DNA of 38,912 bases from Micromonospora inaquosa (GTDB lineage Bacteria > Actinomycetota > Actinomycetes > Mycobacteriales > Micromonosporaceae). Each line of letters starts with the position of its first letter. Positions within the stretch are counted from its first letter, which is position 1. The notes below the pieces were generated by a model. The model did not search any database and was not told the DNA's origin. It was given only the letters and a program-made list of their open reading frames with translations. A program made the position numbers and the translations under genes. Where the stretch lies: assembly GCF_003857055.1 (NCBI RefSeq), contig NZ_QGSZ01000213.1, positions 1 through 38,912 of the forward strand, in the 5' to 3' direction. Below, piece by piece: positions 26,894 through 35,103 of the stretch.

Positions 26894-27899
26894 GGATCGT
26901 TCTTCCTTCCGACGAGGGCTGGGCCCGCTGGGCGGTGAGCCAGCCGGGGGCAGCGAGGTAGGCAGCGAGGATGCCGACGGCCGCGGCATCCAGTGCGACC
27001 CGGGCGACTGGTCCGCTGAAGGACGCGGCGACCAGACAGCCGGCCACGGCCGCGCCGACGACGGCGGTCGTCGCGGTGACCCGCTGATGTGACCACCCGC
27101 CGTCCGTCAGCCGCTGGTAGGCGTGGTTGCGGTGTGGGCGATACCAGGCTTCGCCCTTCCTGATGCGGCGCAGGAGCGTCCAGCCCGTGTCGGCGAGATA
27201 CAGCGCGAGTGGCGCCACGGCCGCCTCCGGCGGCGTGCCGCGAACGATGGCGTACGCGGCGATCGTGCTGAGCGCGCCGCCCAGGGCGTACGACCCGACA
27301 TCACCGAGAAAGACCTTCGCGACCCAGGCGTTCCAGGGCACGAATGTCAGGGATGCGGCGGCGATCAGGCTGCCCGCCGCGGTCAGCAGCGGAAGGTCGG
27401 TGAGCACTCCGAGTACGGCGTACACCACTCCGCCGAGGATCGCGTGCACGGCCGAGATGCCGTTGATGCCGTCCATGAAGTTGAAGGCGTTCACATACGA
27501 GGTCAGCCAAGCCGCCAGGGCGAGGACGAGAAGCGCGTGGACGTGCCACGCCTGCCCACCGGGCACCAGGACCAGGGCCGTGCCCAGACCGGCCAGCAAC
27601 TGTAGAAGCAGTCGGCTGCGGACCGGGACACCTCGGAGGTCTTCCAGAAGCCCGATCGCCGCGAAGAAGAGCAGCGGTACGGCAATGGATCGGGCGTGCT
27701 CGTTCAGGAGAAGCGCGAGCCCCGCCGCCGCGGCGACTCCCACGCCGCCGCCGCGCGGGATCGGCGTGCTGTGCGAGGACCGTTCCGACGGTATGTCGAG
27801 GACTGCGGCCGCTTTCAGCAGGCGAAGAATCAGTGGCTGCAACAGGGTGCCGACGATGAGTGCGAGCACGATTCCGCCAGCGAGCGGAACACTCAACAT
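26862..27899 (-). CDS. polyprenyl-phosphate sugar-1-phosphate transferase (WecA/WbpL family)
   Basis: This enzyme starts a polysaccharide repeat unit by moving a HexNAc-1-phosphate from UDP-sugar to undecaprenyl phosphate. The 345-residue protein has about 10-11 membrane helices. Family motifs are SSHSTPIPRGGG (41-52), LLEDLRG (84-90; the usual Asp pair is Glu-Asp), NAFNFMDGINGI (137-148), FLGDVGSYALGG (197-208) and the C-terminal HRNHAYQRL (256-264), which points to the WecA/WbpL side and not MraY. With a WbpM-like and a WbpV-like gene in the same operon, a D-FucNAc or D-QuiNAc donor is plausible. It is the first gene of the minus-strand operon, about 100 nt from a promoter candidate. Confidence 0.9.
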   Translation of the reverse strand: MLSVPLAGGIVLALIVGTLLQPLILRLLKAAAVLDIPSERSSHSTPIPRGGGVGVAAAAGLALLLNEHARSIAVPLLFFAAIGLLEDLRGVPVRSRLLLQLLAGLGTALVLVPGGQAWHVHALLVLALAAWLTSYVNAFNFMDGINGISAVHAILGGVVYAVLGVLTDLPLLTAAGSLIAAASLTFVPWNAWVAKVFLGDVGSYALGGALSTIAAYAIVRGTPPEAAVAPLALYLADTGWTLLRRIRKGEAWYRPHRNHAYQRLTDGGWSHQRVTATTAVVGAAVAGCLVAASFSGPVARVALDAAAVGILAAYLAAPGWLTAQRAQPSSEGRTIHARTVSSTSR

Positions 27900-27998
27900 G
27901 GCGTGATTCCTGACGAAAAGAAGTGAGGATCCTCTTGAATATGTACGAGATTCACCACTTGGGCCTTTGGGTTGAACCAGTCATACAGGGATGAATCA

Positions 27999-28026
27999 AT
28001 CATAGGGCGTCGCTACTATGGACAAA
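27999..28026 (-). promoter_or_regulatory. candidate promoter of the WecA-like operon
   Basis: On the minus strand, TTTGTC (28021-28026) and TATGAT (27999-28004) are separated by 16 nt, a good vegetative sigma factor match for this GC-rich genome. It lies about 100 nt upstream of the ATG at 27899 in the AT-richest stretch of the window, so the operon would have a leader, unlike many genes here. The rest of 27,900-28,150 has no gene I can support. Confidence 0.5.
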
Positions 28027-28153
28027 CGACCGTTCCCGGTAATCGGTGTGCAGCACGCAGCTGAAACTGCTCGCATTACCGTCGAAGACGCCCGGCAGCA
28101 CGGCCGGGCACTGACCTCGTTGGTCACCCGCCGTCCGCAGCGGACGTGACGGT

Positions 28154-28181
28154 GGCCGCCTACCGAGCGAACGAGGCGGCC
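28154..28181 (-). terminator. hairpin after the small conserved gene
   Basis: A perfect 8-bp stem (28154-28161 with 28174-28181) with a 12-nt loop sits 7 nt past the stop at 28189. It likely ends the kinase-small gene transcript. Confidence 0.45.
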
Positions 28182-28188
28182 GGCCTGC

Positions 28189-28656
28189 TCACGCTCGTGG
28201 CGCGGCCGGGCCGGTGGTGGGACGAGGCTCGCCGGCCCCGCCGTCGAGCAGCCGGGTGAGCAGCGTTCGCAACGGGATCGACTCGCCGTCGCGGCCCCCC
28301 GCGCCGACGATCAACGGCACCGGGCTGGGCTCCGGGTCGACGCCGAACAGCCGGGCCCGCAGACCACCCGGCACGGTCAGCAGGTGGAACCGGCCATCCA
28401 CGTCCACCGCCCGGGTTTCGGCCCGGTCGACGTACCAGCCGGTCAGCCTGGTCCGGTAGCGCCCACGCCCGTCGTAGCCCCGGGCGACCAGCCGCGTGGT
28501 GCGCAGCCCCCGCCGGGTCGCCTCGGCCACGAACCAGGCCACCAGCTCCGCCGCCTCCGCGTGTTCGGCGGCCCGCCGCCGCGCGTCCGCGTCGGCGTGC
28601 GCCCGCACCGCGTGCCGCTGCCGATCCCGCCACTCCCGGGCGTCCCGCTCACCCAC
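28189..28656 (-). CDS. conserved hypothetical protein, charged, about 155 residues
   Basis: I recognise no functional domain. The N-terminal third is a charged, probably coiled helix rich in Arg, Ala and Glu (GERDAREWRDRQRHAVRAHA, AAEHAEAAELVAWFVAEATR). The middle is beta-rich, with TGWYVDRAETRAVDVDGRFH resembling a small wedge or barrel fold, and the tail is Pro/Arg-rich. The only start codon near the beginning of the coding pattern is GTG 28656. The gene is 23 nt downstream of the APH-like gene on the same strand, so it probably shares its mRNA. The codon pattern is typical of the genome, which supports a real gene. Confidence 0.65.
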   Translation of the reverse strand: MGERDAREWRDRQRHAVRAHADADARRRAAEHAEAAELVAWFVAEATRRGLRTTRLVARGYDGRGRYRTRLTGWYVDRAETRAVDVDGRFHLLTVPGGLRARLFGVDPEPSPVPLIVGAGGRDGESIPLRTLLTRLLDGGAGEPRPTTGPAAPRA

Positions 28657-28679
28657 GACGCTGACGGTACGCGACCGGC

Positions 28680-29564
28680 TCAGTCGAGTACGGCCCGCAG
28701 CGTGTGCCGGGCGATGCCGGCCATCACCGGGTTGGTCTCCACGTAGTACGGCAGCGCGTTGATCGCCTGCTCCAGGGCCCAGCCGCGGCCCCGCACCCAG
28801 GTCGTGTCGTCCACGCCCAACGCCCGCCGGTACGTCTCCCGGGACCCCGCGTCGAGCAGGTTCCACGCCGGCATCAGGTCCACCGCGGGGTCGCCCACAC
28901 CGACCAGACCCAGGTCGATGACAGCGGCCAGCCGGCCGTCGCGGACCAGCAGGTTGCCCGGCATCAGGTCGCCGTGGATCCACAGGTCGGCGGGGTCGTC
29001 CCGGGGCGTGTCCCGGCACCGCTCCCACACCTCGGTGAGCGCGGCGGTGTCGGTGAGCGCGCCGCTGACCGCGAGCGCGGCCCGCACGCCGGCGTCCTCG
29101 GCGGCCAGTCGTCCGCCGCGCCCGATCCCGGACCAGACCCGACCGCCGGTGTCGATGCCGCGCAGGGCCGTCACCACGTCGGCCAGGTCAGCGGCGAAGA
29201 CGTCGAGGTCGCCGATCCGGTCGGGCTGGGCCGTCTCCCCGGCAATGAACTGGTACGCCGTCCACGGCCCGGGGTACCCGTCGCCCGGCTCGCCGAGGCC
29301 GAGGGGTTCGGGCACCGCGACCGGCAGGTGCGCGCCGAGCAGTACGGCGTGTTCCTGCTCGCGCCGCAGCTCGGCGTGCAGCTCGGGGTCGGTCGAGGGA
29401 AGCAACGGAAACCGCAGCACGATGTCCACGCCGAGCCGGAACAGGGAGTTCACAGTGCCGGTCGAGGGGAGCGGCCGGACCGGCAGGCCCCGCCACCGCG
29501 GAAACTGTTCGGCCACCAGCGCGGAAACCACGTCCGCGCTCACGTCCACCTGGTCGGCGTGCAT
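28680..29564 (-). CDS. aminoglycoside phosphotransferase (APH)-family kinase
   Basis: This 294-residue protein has the APH/choline-kinase fold. The nucleotide-binding lobe includes IVLRFPLLP and EHAVLLGAHLPVAVPEPLGLG. The catalytic loop is WIHGDLMPGNLL (H197, D199, N204), followed by the metal-binding Asp in VIDLGLVGVGDPAVDL (D217). Such kinases phosphorylate antibiotics such as aminoglycosides or macrolides, or small metabolites; the substrate cannot be told, and many actinobacterial copies are not resistance genes. ATG 29564 is preferred; GTG 29570 is two codons upstream. It is separated from tex by 187 nt containing two hairpins. Confidence 0.88.
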   Translation of the reverse strand: MHADQVDVSADVVSALVAEQFPRWRGLPVRPLPSTGTVNSLFRLGVDIVLRFPLLPSTDPELHAELRREQEHAVLLGAHLPVAVPEPLGLGEPGDGYPGPWTAYQFIAGETAQPDRIGDLDVFAADLADVVTALRGIDTGGRVWSGIGRGGRLAAEDAGVRAALAVSGALTDTAALTEVWERCRDTPRDDPADLWIHGDLMPGNLLVRDGRLAAVIDLGLVGVGDPAVDLMPAWNLLDAGSRETYRRALGVDDTTWVRGRGWALEQAINALPYYVETNPVMAGIARHTLRAVLD

Positions 29565-29596
29565 TCTCACCGCGAGATCATCACCCCGAATCTCGC

Positions 29597-29631
29597 GGCC
29601 ACGCGAGCGGATTTCCCCGCCGCTCGTGGCC
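29597..29631 (-). other. hairpin just upstream of the APH-like gene
   Basis: GGCCACGCGAGCGG (29597-29610) pairs with CCGCTCGTGGCC (29620-29631), giving 12 bp with a 2-nt bulge and a 9-nt loop. It lies about 33 nt before the APH-like start and could be a second tex terminator or a 5' leader structure. Confidence 0.4.
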
Positions 29632-29686
29632 CCGCCGCCCGCTGCCTGGGCGTTCCGGTGGCGGACGCCAGCAAGGGCTTTCAGTC

Positions 29687-29732
29687 GAGGCGGCCGGAAT
29701 GACCAGTCGTTCCGGGGCATCCCGGCCGCCTC
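29687..29732 (-). terminator. inverted repeat after tex, probable terminator
   Basis: GAGGCGGCCGG (29687-29697) is an exact reverse complement of 29722-29732, with a 24-nt loop that can itself partly pair. It starts 19 nt beyond the tex stop. Confidence 0.5.
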
Positions 29733-29751
29733 CTCGCGCTAGCTGACGAGG

Positions 29752-32157
29752 TCAGGGCAGTCCGGCGCGGCGCAGGGCTTCCGCCATCGCGTCATTGGCC
29801 GGCGCTGGCGCGCCCTGCCGCTGCTGGCCGCCGCGACCGCCCTGCTGCCCGCCACCACGACCACCCTGCGGGCCACCGGACGTGCCCTGCCCGCCGCGAC
29901 CGCCCTGCGGTGCGCGCTGCGCCGGGCCGCCACGCCCCTCCTGGTTCGCCCGGCCACCGCCGCTGGCCGCGGGCTCGTCGTCCAGGCGCAGGGTCAGCGA
30001 GATGCGCTTGCGCGGTACGTCCACGTCGAGCACCCGGACCTTGACCACGTCGCCGGACTTCACCACCTCGCGGGGGTCCTTCACGAAGGTTCGGGACATC
30101 GCCGAGACGTGCACCAGGCCGTCCTGGTGCACCCCGACGTCCACGAACGCGCCGAACGCGGCCACGTTGGTGACCACGCCCTCCAGCACCATGCCCGGGT
30201 TCAGGTCGCTGATCTTCTCCACCCCCTCGACGAAGGTGGCGGTGCGGAACTCCGGGCGGGGGTCCCGGCCCGGCTTCTCCAGCTCGGCGAGGATGTCGGT
30301 GACGGTGGGGAGGCCGAACCGGTCGTCGACGAAGTCGGTGGCCCGCAGCCCGCGCAGGATCGCGCTCCTACCGATCACCGAGCGCAGGTCCTGACCGGTG
30401 CTGGCCAGGATCCGACGCACCACCGGGTACGCCTCGGGGTGCACGCTGGACGAGTCCAGTGGGTCGTCGCCGCCGGGGATGCGCAGGAAGCCGGCGCACT
30501 GCTCGAACGCCTTCGGTCCGAGCCGGGCCACCTTCTTCAGTTCGGTACGCGAGCGGAACGGCCCGTTGGCGTCCCGGTGCAGCACGATGTTCTCGGCCAG
30601 GCCGGCGCCGATCCCGGAGACCCGGGTCAGCAGCGGCGCGGAGGCGGTGTTGACGTCCACCCCGACCGCGTTGACGCAGTCCTCCACCACCGCGTCCAGC
30701 GACCGGGACAACTTCACCTCGGACAGGTCGTGCTGGTACTGACCGACGCCGATCGAGCGCGGGTCGATCTTGACCAGCTCCGCGAGCGGGTCCTGCAGGC
30801 GGCGGGCGATGGAGACCGCGCCGCGCAGCGACACGTCCATCCCGGGCAGTTCCTGCGAGGCGTACGCGGAGGCGGAGTAGACCGACGCGCCGGCCTCGGA
30901 GACCATCACCTTGGTCAGGTTGAGCTGCGGGTGCCGGGCGATCAGATCACCAGCGAGCTTGTCGGTCTCGCGGGAGGCGGTGCCGTTGCCGATCGCGATC
31001 AGCTCCACCCCGTGCGCCCCGGCCAGTCGGGCGAGGGTCTCCACCGACGCGTCCCACTGCCGGCGCGGCTCGTGCGGATAGATGGTGTCGGTGGCGACCA
31101 CCTTGCCGGTGGCGTCCACCACTGCCACCTTCACCCCGGTCCGCAGACCGGGGTCCAGACCCATGGTGGGCCGGGTACCGGCCGGCGCGGCGAGCAGCAG
31201 GTCGCGCAGGTTGGTGGCGAAGACCCGGACCGCCTCCTCCTCGGCCGCCTGCCACAGCCGCATCCGCAGGTCCGCGCCGAGGTGGATGAGGATTCGGGTC
31301 CGCCACGCCCAGCGGACAGTGTCGGTCAGCCAGCGGTCGGCCGGGCGGCCCGCGTCGGACACCCCGAACCGGCCGGCGATCATCGCCTCGTACCGGCTCG
31401 GGCCGGTCGGCGCGGCATCCGCCTCACCGGCCTCCTCCGACTCCATCGTCAGGTCGAGCGCGCCCTCCTTCTCGCCCCGGAACATCGCCAGGATCCGGTG
31501 CGAGGGCAGCTTCGGGTACGGCTCGGAGAAGTCGAAGTAGTCGGCGAACTTGGCGCCGACGGTTTCCTGACCCTCGCGTACCCGGGAAACCAGCCGGCCC
31601 CGCGACCACATCTGCTCGCGCAGCGTGCCGATCAGGTCGGCGTCCTCCGCGAAGGTCTCGATGAGGATCGCCCGCGCGCCCTCCAGCGCGGCGGCGGCGT
31701 CGGCGACGCCCTTCTCCTCATCGACGAACCCGGCGGCGGTGGCTCGCGGGTCCTGACTCGGGTCGGCCAGCAGCGTCTCGGCCAGCGGTGCCAGCCCGGC
31801 CTCGCGGGCGATCTGCGCCCTGGTCCGCCGCTTCGGCTTGTACGGGAGGTAGATGTCCTCCAGCCGGGACTTCGAGTCGGCGGCCATGATCTGCGCTTCC
31901 AGGGCCTCGTCCAGTTTGCCCTGGCCGCGGATCGACTCCAGCACCGCGGCCCGCCGCTCGTCCAGCTCGCGCAGGTAGCGCAGCCGCTCCTCCAGGGTGC
32001 GCAGCTGGGTGTCGTCGAGCAGGCCGGTGGCCTCCTTGCGGTAACGGGCGATGAACGGCACGGTGGCGCCGCCGTCGAGCAGCTCCACGGCCGCCCGCAC
32101 CTGACGCTCGGCCACGCCGAGCTCGTCGGCGATCCGCTGATGAACAGACTGGGTCAC
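29752..32157 (-). CDS. tex: Tex family RNA-binding transcriptional accessory protein
   Basis: Tex is a nucleic-acid-binding protein linked to transcription. The 801 residues show all expected parts: N-terminal Tex_N helices (about 5-200, [15 protein letters not shown]), a YqgF/RNase H-like domain (about 330-460, [16 protein letters not shown]), tandem helix-hairpin-helix regions (about 490-560, [20 protein letters not shown]), and an S1 domain (about 655-724, [20 protein letters not shown]). After the S1 domain comes a Gly/Arg/Gln-rich tail (about 732-782) with several GGRGG repeats, longer than in many Tex proteins. The GTG start follows a weak GAGATC; an upstream 13-nt direct repeat (32161-32189) lies in the interval with the divergent dGTPase gene. 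Confidence 0.96.
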   Translation of the reverse strand: MTQSVHQRIADELGVAERQVRAAVELLDGGATVPFIARYRKEATGLLDDTQLRTLEERLRYLRELDERRAAVLESIRGQGKLDEALEAQIMAADSKSRLEDIYLPYKPKRRTRAQIAREAGLAPLAETLLADPSQDPRATAAGFVDEEKGVADAAAALEGARAILIETFAEDADLIGTLREQMWSRGRLVSRVREGQETVGAKFADYFDFSEPYPKLPSHRILAMFRGEKEGALDLTMESEEAGEADAAPTGPSRYEAMIAGRFGVSDAGRPADRWLTDTVRWAWRTRILIHLGADLRMRLWQAAEEEAVRVFATNLRDLLLAAPAGTRPTMGLDPGLRTGVKVAVVDATGKVVATDTIYPHEPRRQWDASVETLARLAGAHGVELIAIGNGTASRETDKLAGDLIARHPQLNLTKVMVSEAGASVYSASAYASQELPGMDVSLRGAVSIARRLQDPLAELVKIDPRSIGVGQYQHDLSEVKLSRSLDAVVEDCVNAVGVDVNTASAPLLTRVSGIGAGLAENIVLHRDANGPFRSRTELKKVARLGPKAFEQCAGFLRIPGGDDPLDSSSVHPEAYPVVRRILASTGQDLRSVIGRSAILRGLRATDFVDDRFGLPTVTDILAELEKPGRDPRPEFRTATFVEGVEKISDLNPGMVLEGVVTNVAAFGAFVDVGVHQDGLVHVSAMSRTFVKDPREVVKSGDVVKVRVLDVDVPRKRISLTLRLDDEPAASGGGRANQEGRGGPAQRAPQGGRGGQGTSGGPQGGRGGGQQGGRGGQQRQGAPAPANDAMAEALRRAGLP

Positions 32158-32160
32158 GAT

Positions 32161-32189
32161 CTCGATCCGCCTTCGACTCGATCCGCCTT
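32161..32189. repeat. 13-nt direct repeat in the tex-dgt divergent interval
   Basis: CTCGATCCGCCTT occurs at 32161-32173 and again, identically, at 32177-32189, separated by CGA. It begins 3 nt before the tex GTG, so on the tex strand it spans the leader. It may be a local duplication or a binding site. Confidence 0.7.
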
Positions 32190-32306
32190 AAAGAGCGGGT
32201 ACGCCTGCATTCTGCCGGGCGGGCAGGTGCGCTGTCGCCGCGCCCGGCCGGGGCTGACGGTCGCGCCCGGCCGGGGTGACCGGCGGCGGTCCCGGCGAGC
32301 CTGCGC

Positions 32307-32312
32307 TAGCGT
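32307..32312 (+). promoter_or_regulatory. putative -10 element of the dGTPase gene
   Basis: TAGCGT, the same hexamer as before glgC, ends 7 nt before ATG 32320. No Shine-Dalgarno sequence is visible. Confidence 0.45.
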
Positions 32313-32319
32313 GGCGATC

Positions 32320-33831
32320 ATGGAATCTGCTGCGGAGCCGCGCGCCCGGCGGCTCTTCGGCGGCAGCGCCCGGGCCCTCGGCGACCTCACGGCCAACCCG
32401 TTCCGCGCCGACCGGGACCGGATCGTCGGCTCGCCGTTCTTCGCCCGCCTCGGCGGTGTCACCCAGGTGATCAGCCCGGTCGGCTCCGGGCTGCTGGTGC
32501 ACAACCGGCTCACGCACAGCCTCAAGGTCGCCCAGGTGGCCCGGGCGGTCGCCGAGCGGTTGACCGCCGACGAGCGGTGGCATGACCTGCTGGACAAGCT
32601 CGGCGGCTGCGATCCCGACGTGGTGGAGGCGGCGGCGCTCGCCCACGACCTCGGCCACCCACCGTTCGGGCACCTGGGGGAGCGGGTGCTGGACCGGCTG
32701 GCCCGCCAGCGCCTCGGCCTCTCCGACGGTTTCGAGGGCAACGCGCAGTCGTACCGGATCGTCACCAGCACCGAGATCCGCGGCGCGGCCACCACCGGGC
32801 TGGACCTGACCGCTGCGGTCCGCGCGGCCATGTTGAAATACCCCTGGACCCGCCTGGACCACCCCGACCCGCACCCTCGCACGATGGATCCACCGCCGCG
32901 CGGAGCCACCCCGCCACCGGACGACCCGGACAGCGGCTCGTCGAAGTTCGGGGCGTACCGCACCGAACTGGACGACCTGCGGCAGGCCCGGGAGCCGTTC
33001 GCCGGGCGCATCCCGGACTGGCAGCAGACCGTGGAGGCGTCGGTGATGGACACCGCCGACGACATCGCGTACGCCATCCACGACGTGGAGGACTTCTACC
33101 GGGTCGGTGTGCTCCAGCAGGGTTCGGTCTCCGCCGAGCTGATGGCCTGGCAGCGCGAGAGCGGGCACTTCCGGGCGATCACCGACGCGGCGCTGGCCAC
33201 GGCGGCCCGGCGACCCGGGGCGGCGATCGAGCGGCTGCGCCGGCAGCTGCACCGTAAGGACGCCTGGATCGCCGACGACGACGCGTTCGCCGCCGCCGTC
33301 GAGCACGTCCGGGAGGAGTTGGTCGAGGGGCTGCTCGCGATGCCGTTCGACGGCTCCATCGAGGCCGAGCAGTACGTGGCGCGGTTCTCCGCCCGCTGGT
33401 CCACCCGCTTCGTCGAGGCCATCACCGTCGCCGATCAGCCGTCGGTGCGCTCCGGGCACGTGTTGCTCGGCTGCGCGCAGTGGCACGAGGTGCAGGTGCT
33501 CAAGTTCGTCCACCACCGGTTCGTGCTGGCCCGCCCGGATCTCGCCCTGCACCAGCGCGGCCAGGCCCGGCTGCTGGGCACCCTGGTCGAGGCGCTCTGG
33601 GAGTGGCTGCTCGACCCGGAGGAGGAATCCCGGCTGCCCCGTCGACTGCACGACCTGGTCGAGTTGGCCGAGGCGGAGCTGCACCCGCGTACCCCGGACC
33701 GGATCGGTCGGGCCCGGGGACGGGCCATCGTCGACTTCGTCGCACAACTCACCGACGGTCAGGCGGTGGCCATGCTGGACGCGCTCTCCGGCCGGTCCGG
33801 CGCGCTCTGGACCGACGCGTTCGTGCTCTGA
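32320..33831 (+). CDS. dgt: HD-domain deoxyguanosinetriphosphate triphosphohydrolase-like protein
   Basis: This 503-residue protein belongs to the dGTPase family, which hydrolyses dNTPs to nucleoside and triphosphate and helps control nucleotide pools. Metal-binding HD residues are visible: H66 (NRLTHSLKVAQVA), H109-D110 (ALAHDLGHPPFGH) and a later Asp in ASVMDTADDIAYAIHDVEDF. The N-terminal DRDRIVGSPFFARLGGVTQV is a family signature. A low-complexity Pro-rich loop (about 185-210) interrupts the domain, as in other actinobacterial homologues. ATG 32320 is used; GTG 32311 is just upstream. It is divergent from tex and convergent with the metallo-hydrolase gene, ending 6 nt short of it. Confidence 0.93.
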   Translation: MESAAEPRARRLFGGSARALGDLTANPFRADRDRIVGSPFFARLGGVTQVISPVGSGLLVHNRLTHSLKVAQVARAVAERLTADERWHDLLDKLGGCDPDVVEAAALAHDLGHPPFGHLGERVLDRLARQRLGLSDGFEGNAQSYRIVTSTEIRGAATTGLDLTAAVRAAMLKYPWTRLDHPDPHPRTMDPPPRGATPPPDDPDSGSSKFGAYRTELDDLRQAREPFAGRIPDWQQTVEASVMDTADDIAYAIHDVEDFYRVGVLQQGSVSAELMAWQRESGHFRAITDAALATAARRPGAAIERLRRQLHRKDAWIADDDAFAAAVEHVREELVEGLLAMPFDGSIEAEQYVARFSARWSTRFVEAITVADQPSVRSGHVLLGCAQWHEVQVLKFVHHRFVLARPDLALHQRGQARLLGTLVEALWEWLLDPEEESRLPRRLHDLVELAEAELHPRTPDRIGRARGRAIVDFVAQLTDGQAVAMLDALSGRSGALWTDAFVL

Positions 33832-33837
33832 CCAGCC

Positions 33838-34989
33838 TCAGGCGACGGACTGCCACCAGCCGTCGACGGCGGGCGGCTCGTCGACCACGACGCGCTCGCC
33901 GGGGCGGGGCACGGCGAGCCGCACGTCGCGCGCCTTCGCCTCGGCCCACAACCGGTCCACCGGCTCCGACCAGTCGTGCAGGGCCAGGTTGAACGTCGCC
34001 CAGTGCACCGGCACGAACAGCCCGCCGCGCAGGTCCAGGTGGGCGTTGACCGCCTCCTCCGGGAACATGTGGATCGTCGGCCAGGCCCGGTCGTACGCGC
34101 CGACCTGCATCAACGTCACGTCGAACGGCCCGTGCTCGGCGCCGATCTCCGCGTACCCGCCGAAGTAACCGGAGTCGCCGGTGTAGAAGACCTTGCGGCG
34201 GGCCCCGGCCACCACCCACGAACTCCACAGCGTGCCGTCGCGGCGCAGACCTCGGCCGGAGAAGTGCTGGGCGGCGGTGGCGGTGATCGTCAGGCCGGCG
34301 ACCTGGTGCGACTCGGACCAGTCCAGCTCGATGATCCGCTCCGCGGGTACGCCCCAGCGGTCCAGGTGCGCGCCCACGCCCAGCGGCACCAGGAACGGCG
34401 CGGACTGCCCGGCGAGCAGCGCCCGCACGGTGGCCATGTCGAGGTGGTCGTAGTGGTCGTGGGAGATCAGGATGGCGTCCAGCGGGGGCAGCTCGTCGAT
34501 GCCCACCGGTGGCTCGTGCAGCCGGCGCGGGCCGACCAGACCCGAGGGGGAGCACCTGTCGCTCCACACCGGGTCGAGCAGCACCCGCCGGCCCTCGATC
34601 TCGATCAGCGTGGAGGCGTGGCCGTACCAGACGATGTTGAGCTCGTCGGCGGCCTCCGGCGCGCCGACCTGCCCGGACGTGCTGGGGCGCAGCAGCGGCA
34701 CGGGCGCGGTGGGACGCCGCTTCTGCTTACCGAAGATCAGCTCGCGGACCAGGTTGCGCCCCGGCTCGGCGGGCTCGGTGCGGGTGCCGACCCGGTTGTG
34801 GAAGGTGCCGTCGCGGAACTGGGGCGAGCGGGCCGCCCGTTCGGCCCGCGCCCCGCTGAGCCGGCCACCGAGCGCCGCCGGCACATCCCGGGCCACCCAG
34901 GCCAGGCCGGCCAGCGCGGCCAGGCCAGCCGCGCCCCGCATCCGCCGCCCGAGCGACCGTTCGACGTCAGTGCTCCGCGCTCGTGCCAT
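33838..34989 (-). CDS. metallo-beta-lactamase-fold hydrolase, NAPE-PLD-like
   Basis: This 383-residue protein has an N-terminal hydrophobic segment (about 19-33, GAAGLAALAGLAWVA) that may anchor it in the membrane. It then has the catalytic domain: WYGHASTLIEI, the zinc motif SHDHYDHLD (H177, H179, D181, H182), a later His (AQHFSGRG) and the bridging Asp in VFYTGDSGYFG. LDPVWSDRCSP and the C-terminal PVHWATFNLALHDW are typical of the N-acyl-phosphatidylethanolamine phospholipase D-like group, so a phospholipid or other phosphodiester substrate is possible; the true substrate is unknown. The ATG is preceded by GGAGGG 6 nt upstream. Confidence 0.9.
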   Translation of the reverse strand: MARARSTDVERSLGRRMRGAAGLAALAGLAWVARDVPAALGGRLSGARAERAARSPQFRDGTFHNRVGTRTEPAEPGRNLVRELIFGKQKRRPTAPVPLLRPSTSGQVGAPEAADELNIVWYGHASTLIEIEGRRVLLDPVWSDRCSPSGLVGPRRLHEPPVGIDELPPLDAILISHDHYDHLDMATVRALLAGQSAPFLVPLGVGAHLDRWGVPAERIIELDWSESHQVAGLTITATAAQHFSGRGLRRDGTLWSSWVVAGARRKVFYTGDSGYFGGYAEIGAEHGPFDVTLMQVGAYDRAWPTIHMFPEEAVNAHLDLRGGLFVPVHWATFNLALHDWSEPVDRLWAEAKARDVRLAVPRPGERVVVDEPPAVDGWWQSVA

Positions 34990-35061
34990 TGCCGTCCCTC
35001 CGACGTGTCCGCCCTACACGGTAGTCATCCGGACCGACCCGTGCCTCGGCGGTCGCCAGGG

Positions 35062-35093
35062 CGGGTCGGTCACCGGCAGCGGCGACCGACCCG
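35062..35093 (-). terminator. hairpin after the beta-lactamase-like gene
   Basis: A perfect 10-bp stem (35062-35071 with 35084-35093) and a 12-nt loop sit 10 nt beyond the stop at 35104, on the same strand. Confidence 0.55.
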
Positions 35094-35103
35094 GCGACGG
35101 TCT

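Noticed and set aside
13027..27899. The polysaccharide locus as a horizontally acquired island
   Set aside because: No integrase, tRNA boundary or flanking direct repeats were seen and most genes share the host base composition; only short intergenic parts are AT-richer.
28680..29564. Calling the APH-family gene an antibiotic resistance gene
   Set aside because: The catalytic motifs define only the kinase fold; nothing in sequence or context identifies an antibiotic substrate.
30109..32319. A long plus-strand open frame leading into the dGTPase gene
   Set aside because: It is the antisense shadow of tex; the dGTPase family start is at 32320.
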